A stretch of 29,715 bases of DNA from a virus: IMG/VR virus record IMGVR_UViG_3300030329_003523, positions 1-29,715 of that record. One strand, written 5' to 3'. Below, one piece after another: positions 22,006 through 26,971 of this stretch. Made by a program: the position numbers and the translations under genes. Numbering within the stretch: position 1 is the stretch's first letter; each line of letters starts with the position of its first letter. Under the pieces are notes generated by a model. It did no database searches. It was given only the letters and a program-made list of their open reading frames with translations, and was not told the DNA's origin.

Positions 22006-22542
22006 CTAGTTAAGTGTTTTTGTTGAAAATACCTCATAATGGTCAAAAGACGTATCGAACTCAAGAATACCTAAACTTGGGATTGCAGCTTCTTGATCGC
22101 TAAAAGTAGGATTGTAATTAACATTATTAATTGTGCCGTTATGATACCTGTATTCTGTTAATAAATTCCAATATTCAATATTCATAGTAAAAGTTGTTAC
22201 CGTAGTTGAAAATGTTACTTCCGAATTTTCTGGGTCTGGATCATTAGCAAAAATTCTCTGCAGTCTCTCAGCCATATTCATCAAAGGATCAAGATTTTGA
22301 TGTTTACTATACCCATCCCTTCTATAATAATAGCGAATGTTGACAAAGTATCTTCGTAAAGTTCCGTGTGGATACAATGCAAGAAGCTCTGTATTAACAG
22401 GCATAATATTAAAAAAAGCATTAGCCCTGTATTGAAACGGTTTATCAAAATACACAGCTAAACTTGTATTATTAGTAATTAGCTTTTTCATTTCGTTAGT
22501 TGCTTTAAGAAAATGAAAATCGTATAAAGGTACGTCAGCCAT
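22006..22542 (-). CDS. Tail terminator / tail completion candidate
   Basis: A 178-residue protein between the connector and the tail tube gene, where siphoviruses keep the tail terminator. It has an N-terminal helix (DFHFLKATNEMKKLITNN), then strands (PHGTLRRYFVNIRYYYRRDG; STTVTTFTMNIEYWNLLTEY). The pattern of a helix followed by a sheet with 'rryfvnirYyyr' and a later 'n.EYw' fits small alpha/beta tail terminators. The homology is not certain; called from position. Overlaps the connector gene by 8 bp. Confidence 0.6.
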   Translation of the reverse strand: MADVPLYDFHFLKATNEMKKLITNNTSLAVYFDKPFQYRANAFFNIMPVNTELLALYPHGTLRRYFVNIRYYYRRDGYSKHQNLDPLMNMAERLQRIFANDPDPENSEVTFSTTVTTFTMNIEYWNLLTEYRYHNGTINNVNYNPTFSDQEAAIPSLGILEFDTSFDHYEVFSTKTLN

Positions 22543-23563
22543 GATAACTCGTTGATATAGAAGAGTTTAACCGTCTTCTCTTATAGGGATACCTTATGGC
22601 ATTAACATTTTTTGGAAGCCCTGTTTCAGGATGTTCTGCACTAATATCTAATTCCCACTCATCGTTAGTTGTATATACGCCCATACTAAACTGAACATAC
22701 ATACCGTGTCCAACAGCCTGTAAATCACCATTAATTGCCTCTGCACTTGTGGATAATTGTACCTTATATCCATTTTCATTTTTTACATAGGTGGAAAATG
22801 TAACACTTGTATTCTCGCTACCGTAAGAAACTGTACCGCCATTAGCAATAATAATTTTAACTCTATCAGTTGAAGATGGACTTCCTTCTACGTTAATAAT
22901 TGAACCTGTGCTACTACCACCATACGTTACAGGATTAACGATACCTTTTTTCTTGGAGAAATCAGTTTCGTTCCAAAGTCTTATCTCACCTCGTTTAATT
23001 TTATCTAGATAGCCACTTTCTTCATCTATGTCGTAAGCGTGTTTTTCAATTTCTTCAGCTCGGTCAGGATCATATGGTCTTACTAAATATGCACACGCAA
23101 TAATAGCATTACACCTAATGATAATGTCCTCAAAATCTCTAGTAGTTGATCCTTGAACACCAACACCTCTTCGTTTATAAATAGGTTTACCAAGATATGA
23201 CCTAATAAATTCTGCCCCTCTTTTTATAGCCTCTGTTTTAAGCTCAGAGTAATCTCTACCACCCTCTACAATATGATGAGTCATAGGGTTATTAGAAGAA
23301 TGTACATAGGTAGTATCTGTAGAGGTATCGTAAAACCATTCTCCATCTGTATCTACATCACTTAATGATGATTGAGCATCACCAAGATCAAAGTTGTCTC
23401 TAAATAAAGTGTCAACGGTTCCTGTTGAACCTGCTTTAAAAACATTATCTCCATGATGTATCCAGCCTGTGATAGGAATTTTTCTATCAAAAGCCTGTAT
23501 ATCAGGTACTACAAACTCTAGGTCAGTAGTAGTATTACAAAAAAAGTCTTCGTATGAACTCAT
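22535..23563 (-). CDS. Head-tail connector (gp6/DUF1320-like) with extra flanking domains
   Basis: Residues about 100-200 (DYSELKTEAIKRGAEFIRSY; DIIIRCNAIIACAYLVRPYD; YLDKIKRGEIRLW) match the helical core of gp6-type head-tail adaptors, which bind beneath the portal. The first 100 residues and the C-terminal 140 (RVKIIIANGGTVSYGSENTS; DEWELDISAEHPETGLPKNV) are beta-rich additions, making 342 residues where typical adaptors have 100-150. The start overlaps the upstream stop (ATGA). Adaptor assignment is fairly good; the role of the added domains is unknown. Confidence 0.65.
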   Translation of the reverse strand: MSSYEDFFCNTTTDLEFVVPDIQAFDRKIPITGWIHHGDNVFKAGSTGTVDTLFRDNFDLGDAQSSLSDVDTDGEWFYDTSTDTTYVHSSNNPMTHHIVEGGRDYSELKTEAIKRGAEFIRSYLGKPIYKRRGVGVQGSTTRDFEDIIIRCNAIIACAYLVRPYDPDRAEEIEKHAYDIDEESGYLDKIKRGEIRLWNETDFSKKKGIVNPVTYGGSSTGSIINVEGSPSSTDRVKIIIANGGTVSYGSENTSVTFSTYVKNENGYKVQLSTSAEAINGDLQAVGHGMYVQFSMGVYTTNDEWELDISAEHPETGLPKNVNAIRYPYKRRRLNSSISTSYHG

Positions 23564-23760
23564 GCTTCAGCCCCTTTTAAGAATTCGGGATCAACTAAAG
23601 ATGGAATATCTATCTCAATTTCAATGACCCGAATAATCTCTTCTATGTAGCAAATAGCCATATCTTCATCATCTTTATAACATGATTCTTTATAGCCTAC
23701 TGCTAGTTTTTTTAATTCTAAAATTGCTTCTCCCAAGTTTAACGGTGTTTTAGTTTGCAA
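23560..23760 (-). CDS. Small acidic protein between phosphoesterase and connector, 66 aa
   Basis: The frame can be opened at 23829, but that part overlaps the phosphoesterase end. A TTG at 23760 with GGGGGCAAG upstream gives a cleaner start. The protein is helical with conserved-looking LNLGEAILELKKLAVGYKES and an acidic C-terminus (IEIEIDIPSLVDPEFLKGAE). Its TGA overlaps the connector start (ATGA). Unknown function. Confidence 0.55.
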   Translation of the reverse strand: MQTKTPLNLGEAILELKKLAVGYKESCYKDDEDMAICYIEEIIRVIEIEIDIPSLVDPEFLKGAEA

Positions 23761-24508
23761 CAATTTCTTGCCCCCAGACTGATGCTTTTCCTTTTTGGAT
23801 ATCAATAACCTCAATTTGAAAATTTCCATTACTTTGCCAAGTTATAATGCCAAACGCATGACACCAATTATGAAGCCTTCCTCTTAACCACTTATTCTTG
23901 TCTCCTGACATGTTTTTTAAACAACCCATTGACCACGCTGCTATTGTGCCTGAGTCAAGCTTTGTAAGAGTATGTCTTTGAACATCATGTGTATGTCCGT
24001 AGCAAATGTTTGACCCGTATGCTTCAAGATGTTTCTTAGCGTGATAGGTAGTTGCATAAGCCCCATGAATAAAGTTGATTTTGCCAAGTTTTAGTGGTTT
24101 GTTATGCTCATAATATTTGTACCCTCGTTCATCTAATAAACAAGCTTTGCGAAAAGTATAGCCTTTAAGATATGGGAATTTTTCGACAAACATATCAAGC
24201 CATTCATCGTGATTCCCCTGTAACATATACCTTGTTTTGCATTTTACTTTATCTAAAGCTCTGTCAATTTTATCAAGCCCCTCATTTACCAGTTCAATCT
24301 CTTCATCTATGAAAGGTAACTGGTATTCAAGTGGAGGGCATTTCCTTCGTTTCCACCTCCACGCACTAACACTTTCCCACTCTCCAACATCTCCTAAGTT
24401 AATTGCAATATCAGGCTTAATAATTTGTATTCCTTGTAGTAAAACCGACAATGCTTTATCGTCTACTAAAGGAAAATGCTGATCTGATATTACAACAGCT
24501 CTTTTCAC
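23750..24508 (-). CDS. Calcineurin-like metallophosphoesterase
   Basis: The 252-residue enzyme has all the two-metal phosphoesterase motifs: SDQH (D9, H11), GD (D40), GNHD (N99-D101), IHG (H148) and GHTH (H172, H174). These coordinate two metal ions and hydrolyse phosphodiesters or phosphomonoesters. It lies between the lysozyme and the head-tail connector in the late arm. Phage homologues are of unknown substrate; nucleotide, DNA-end or cell-envelope substrates are all possible. The fold and catalytic set are convincing. Late position hints at a virion or lysis-stage role rather than replication. Confidence 0.88.
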   Translation of the reverse strand: MKRAVVISDQHFPLVDDKALSVLLQGIQIIKPDIAINLGDVGEWESVSAWRWKRRKCPPLEYQLPFIDEEIELVNEGLDKIDRALDKVKCKTRYMLQGNHDEWLDMFVEKFPYLKGYTFRKACLLDERGYKYYEHNKPLKLGKINFIHGAYATTYHAKKHLEAYGSNICYGHTHDVQRHTLTKLDSGTIAAWSMGCLKNMSGDKNKWLRGRLHNWCHAFGIITWQSNGNFQIEVIDIQKGKASVWGQEIVAN

Positions 24509-24512
24509 TTAC

Positions 24513-24986
24513 TTATGTTGACAAAGCCCTCCTATACCAACCAAACCAAAATTTATCTAATGTAGGTTTCCTGCTCACAAGGTCAGCATAGTATCGTACT
24601 CTAAAGCTTCGTACTCTTTCTGCTTCAACAAACTTACTTGCATTAGCTGTGTTAATGCCTAATAAGCCGTCTACTTCTATTTTTTCTTTGTTCTTATGGT
24701 TACAAGCTTGTTGTAATATTTTACAAGCCCTTCTTTTCCCCATATTAACAGCCATATCAAAATAAATGTTCCATAAGCTCTCAGGTAAAATTTCTACCTT
24801 AGAAAGCTTCCAATAGTGATCGTAATATATTTTAATAGCATCGCTACGAGTTAGATTTTTAATGTCTACGTCAGGAAAAGCTTTTTTGGAAATACCAAAA
24901 TTAGTCTCCCCACCAGGGTCTTTTGGGTCATTAACATAGCCCCCTTCGTGCTTTAAAACTATTTCAACCGCTTCTTGAAAAGCCAT
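24513..24986 (-). CDS. Endolysin, GH108-type lysozyme (N-acetylmuramidase)
   Basis: The 157-residue protein begins MAFQEAVEIVLKHEGGYVND and continues DPGGETNFGIS, the defining start of glycosyl hydrolase family 108. The catalytic glutamate is E14 in HEGGY. The C-terminal half (CKILQQACNHKNKEKIEVDG; LLGINTANASKFVEAERVRS) matches the peptidoglycan-binding domain usually fused to it. It cuts the glycan backbone of peptidoglycan to free progeny. There is no signal peptide, so it depends on a holin, which is supplied by the upstream membrane genes. The start overlaps the AT-hook peptide stop (TAATG). Confidence 0.92.
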   Translation of the reverse strand: MAFQEAVEIVLKHEGGYVNDPKDPGGETNFGISKKAFPDVDIKNLTRSDAIKIYYDHYWKLSKVEILPESLWNIYFDMAVNMGKRRACKILQQACNHKNKEKIEVDGLLGINTANASKFVEAERVRSFRVRYYADLVSRKPTLDKFWFGWYRRALST

Positions 24987-25057
24987 TATTTTTTCTTCTT
25001 ATTCTTTTTTGGAGGTCTGCCACGCTTACCTTTGTAACTTCCTTTTCCTGTCGGCAC
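24986..25057 (-). CDS. 23-aa AT-hook-like basic peptide
   Basis: GTG start (25057) overlaps the preceding TAG as TAGTG, and its TAA overlaps the lysozyme ATG as TAATG. The peptide starts MPTGKGSYKGKRGRPPKKNK; GKRGRPPKK is the AT-hook core that binds the minor groove of AT-rich DNA. Both-sided coupling argues that it is translated. Similar short 'MPxGKGxYxxKRGRPxKK' peptides occur in other phages as far as I recall. Function unknown. Confidence 0.6.
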   Translation of the reverse strand: MPTGKGSYKGKRGRPPKKNKKKK

Positions 25058-25212
25058 TATTTCTTTCCCTTCAATACTTTTGCACCAGTTAACACCTTTT
25101 TAATTGAAGCCCATAATAAGTCATCCATTTTAGATGGTGAAAGAGCTACAATCTTATCAATTACGAGTATCCCAATAGTAACATATTCCCAGTTATTTAA
25201 TAGAATATCCAT
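25057..25212 (-). CDS. Small membrane-associated protein, 51 aa
   Basis: ATG 25212 has AGGAG 9 nt upstream. It begins MDILLNNWEYVTIGILVIDK, a moderately hydrophobic helix, followed by VALSPSKMDDLLWASIKKVL and a lysine-rich end. This arrangement is common in small phage lysis-cassette proteins. It lies between the lipoprotein-like gene and the AT-hook peptide. Function not established; could be an accessory holin. Confidence 0.6.
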   Translation of the reverse strand: MDILLNNWEYVTIGILVIDKIVALSPSKMDDLLWASIKKVLTGAKVLKGKK

Positions 25213-25250
25213 TAGATATATCTCCTATGTTATTTAATTTTTTTCACAGC

Positions 25251-25466
25251 TTAATAAGGACTAAGCATAATCCAATCTTCTGCGTTAAAATAATCTGCTG
25301 TTGCCACAGAATCTTCCTGAACTTCAGTAGAGTCTGTTTGAATGTCTGCCTCTTCTGTCTTCAAAGTAATTTCACACCCTGTAAATAGCATTATCATCGC
25401 CATAATAAAAAACATCATCAGCATACCTATAAAAATATTGCCAAAATTTTGCCTTAAATTATCCAC
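25251..25466 (-). CDS. Small lipoprotein-like protein (possible outer spanin)
   Basis: GTG start with GGAG 7 nt upstream. The N-terminus has a basic start and a long hydrophobic run (IFIGMLMMFFIMAMIMLFTG) ending at C31, a plausible lipobox (F-T-G-C). The mature 41 residues are acidic and disordered (EEADIQTDSTEVQEDS). A short lipoprotein among holin and lysozyme genes suggests an o-spanin-like role in disrupting the outer membrane, although the proline-richness of Rz1 is missing. The lipoprotein call is moderate, the spanin role is inference. Confidence 0.55.
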   Translation of the reverse strand: MDNLRQNFGNIFIGMLMMFFIMAMIMLFTGCEITLKTEEADIQTDSTEVQEDSVATADYFNAEDWIMLSPY

Positions 25467-25467
25467 A

Positions 25468-25689
25468 TTAATCTCCCATAACTACCCTAGTAACAAAAGC
25501 AAGAACAGCACCAAGAATAATACCAAGAAACGAACCAACCCCCTGCAACCACGATACCTTTTTCTCAAGATTAGACTGTTCAGCGTTGAGTCTTCCAATA
25601 TTGTCTTTAATCCAGCGTACATCTGTTTTTACAGAAGATAAATCCTCTGTTATGCGTTCTCGCCAATCAATCAGTTCTTTGCCGTTCAC
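25468..25689 (-). CDS. XhlA-like membrane-anchored coiled-coil protein
   Basis: GTG start. The 73 residues form an N-terminal coiled coil (DLSSVKTDVRWIKDNIGRLN; AEQSNLEKKVSWLQG) and a C-terminal membrane helix (VGSFLGIILGAVLAFVTRVV), the layout of the XhlA/haemolysin family found with holins and lysins. It probably sits in the inner membrane and helps lysis. It follows the holin-like gene by 3 bp. Confidence 0.7.
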   Translation of the reverse strand: MNGKELIDWRERITEDLSSVKTDVRWIKDNIGRLNAEQSNLEKKVSWLQGVGSFLGIILGAVLAFVTRVVMGD

Positions 25690-25692
25690 TAT

Positions 25693-25863
25693 CTACTTCT
25701 TCTTCCATAAAAATCCATTTTGTTTTACTAGGCGTTGACACCCATAGATCAACAGAGTTAGGAGTGTCCCCCAAAATATGTGAGGAAACGTATCTTTTAT
25801 CGCTGACAGCATCATCGCACTTACAACTGCAATCGCACCCACAAGTACAGGGTCTTTTCTCAT
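25693..25863 (-). CDS. Holin-like membrane protein, 56 aa
   Basis: ATG 25863 overlaps the upstream TGA as ATGA. The product has two membrane helices (PVLVGAIAVVSAMMLSAI and PHIFWGTLLTLLIYGCQRL) separated by a short charged turn, and a basic C-terminus ending FLWKKK. This is the layout of a class II holin, which forms membrane lesions that release the lysozyme. A longer frame over the same bases (25667-25870, GTG start, Cys-rich) is out of phase and less convincing. Position three genes before the lysozyme supports the call. Confidence 0.68.
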   Translation of the reverse strand: MRKDPVLVGAIAVVSAMMLSAIKDTFPHIFWGTLLTLLIYGCQRLVKQNGFLWKKK

Positions 25864-26114
25864 CTTGCACTTCCGTTAATCCTTCCCTTTAGAAATGAAA
25901 TACCATCGGATACATCATTCATTTCTTTGACAATGTCTTCTCGATGTCTTGCTGTCGTTTCATCAGACCTATTCCAACGATTGATCAGGGCAATTACCTT
26001 GTCATCTATTTCTTTTAGTTTTCCCATTAGCGTTTTTTGAAGAAATAAAATTTGACCTGCAAATAAAGCAATAACCACCCCGATTGCCCCATACTCAGCA
26101 AAAATCTCAATCAT
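25860..26114 (-). CDS. Membrane-anchored coiled-coil protein, 84 aa
   Basis: ATG overlaps the preceding gene end (ATGATTGA). N-terminal membrane helix (YGAIGVVIALFAGQILFLQK), then a charged helical domain (MGKLKEIDDKVIALINRWNR; HREDIVKEMNDVSDGISFLK). It resembles small holin-associated or BhlA-like proteins. Part of a run of similar proteins, possibly parts of one lysis complex. Confidence 0.65.
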   Translation of the reverse strand: MIEIFAEYGAIGVVIALFAGQILFLQKTLMGKLKEIDDKVIALINRWNRSDETTARHREDIVKEMNDVSDGISFLKGRINGSAR

Positions 26115-26331
26115 CTTTTTCTGTTAAAGCTTTAGACAAAGCACTTACAAACGCATTTCTTCCAATCTCCATTTGTTGTAAGTTAAACTTTGCCGAGTCT
26201 ACTTTTCGGTTTAAGTCGTTAATATGTGCTAACAAGACTTTTTGATCGTCTGTCATATCATTAATGTTGTATTCTACTCCATTTAAGTTAAGAGTAGGTT
26301 CAGATGTCGTGTCTTTTTTGTTTTTTGTCAT
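26107..26331 (-). CDS. DUF6447-like small coiled-coil protein, 74 aa
   Basis: GGAG upstream of the ATG. The product has LNLNGVEYNINDMTDDQKVL followed by a helical hairpin (NDLNRKVDSAKFNLQQMEIG), the pattern of a small conserved phage/cyanobacterial family (DUF6447: '..v.G.eY.l..ls..ak.ql.....') without known function. No membrane segment, unlike its neighbours. It may pack against the neighbouring coiled coils. Confidence 0.65.
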   Translation of the reverse strand: MTKNKKDTTSEPTLNLNGVEYNINDMTDDQKVLLAHINDLNRKVDSAKFNLQQMEIGRNAFVSALSKALTEKDD

Positions 26332-26380
26332 TTCGACTCCTTACCATTTTACTTTATTTACCTAATATGCGGATGAAAAC

Positions 26381-26707
26381 TTACCTTTGCGAATATTTTT
26401 GTGCCAATGCATAAACTTTCTCACTTAGTCTTTCAATCTCTGCCTGATGAATTGAAATCCTTTCTTCTATAAACCTAATACTTGTGTTTTGTACGTAATC
26501 GCTTGAGATAGGTGCATCCTGACTCTCTAGAATAGTTGTCTCAATGTCTGTGATAGATTCTTCATGCTTTCCAGTAACAGTTTCAAGAAAAGAAATGCGA
26601 TTAGACAGTTCACTAAAACCCCATACTCCCAATACAATAGCTGTAAGTATTTGAATAAGGAAGGAAAGGCTAAATGATACACCTGACGACTCTTGTATTT
26701 TACTCAC
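26381..26707 (-). CDS. Membrane protein with coiled coil, 108 aa
   Basis: GTG start. An N-terminal membrane helix (FLIQILTAIVLGVWGFSELS) is followed by helical segments (FLETVTGKHEESITDIETTI; FIEERISIHQAEIERLSEKV). The layout resembles a periplasm-facing i-spanin (Rz-like) with membrane anchor plus coiled coil, though the order with a lipoprotein partner is not adjacent. Alternative: accessory lysis protein. Function inferred only from layout and neighbourhood. The 49 bp after it (26332-26380) hold no gene. Confidence 0.6.
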   Translation of the reverse strand: MSKIQESSGVSFSLSFLIQILTAIVLGVWGFSELSNRISFLETVTGKHEESITDIETTILESQDAPISSDYVQNTSIRFIEERISIHQAEIERLSEKVYALAQKYSQR

Positions 26708-26713
26708 AATACT

Positions 26714-26950
26714 TTAATTTTGTTTGCTCATCAGACCAACAAGGAGTCGTAAGTCAGACTTAATTTCACCTAAAGAAACTTTAACTTCTGACATCGCCTT
26801 TGCATTATCCTCATGTCGTCTGCCAAATTCATTCTTAACCTCATAGAGACTGAACACTATAAAACGATAAAGGGCATATATAGCTGCCCCTAACAATATT
26901 ACGGGGAGTCCATATTGTTCAATTAATCCTAATACTGATTGAGCATCCAT
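26714..26950 (-). CDS. BhlA/UviB-like membrane protein, 78 aa
   Basis: Starts MDAQSVLGLIEQYGLPVILL, a membrane helix (residues about 13-34), then a charged helix (LYEVKNEFGRRHEDNAKAMS; EVKVSLGEIKSDLRLLVGLM). This is the common layout of BhlA/UviB-type holin-like proteins. First gene after the fibre in the late operon. Likely inner-membrane and lysis-related. Confidence 0.62.
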   Translation of the reverse strand: MDAQSVLGLIEQYGLPVILLGAAIYALYRFIVFSLYEVKNEFGRRHEDNAKAMSEVKVSLGEIKSDLRLLVGLMSKQN

Positions 26951-26971
26951 TTATTTCTTACCCTTTGATTC

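Noticed and set aside
25667-25870. Cys-rich 67-aa ORF (CTCGCDCSCKC)
   Set aside because: Out of phase with a two-helix membrane ORF that has ATGA coupling and a sensible lysine tail; the Cys run is a by-product of that frame.
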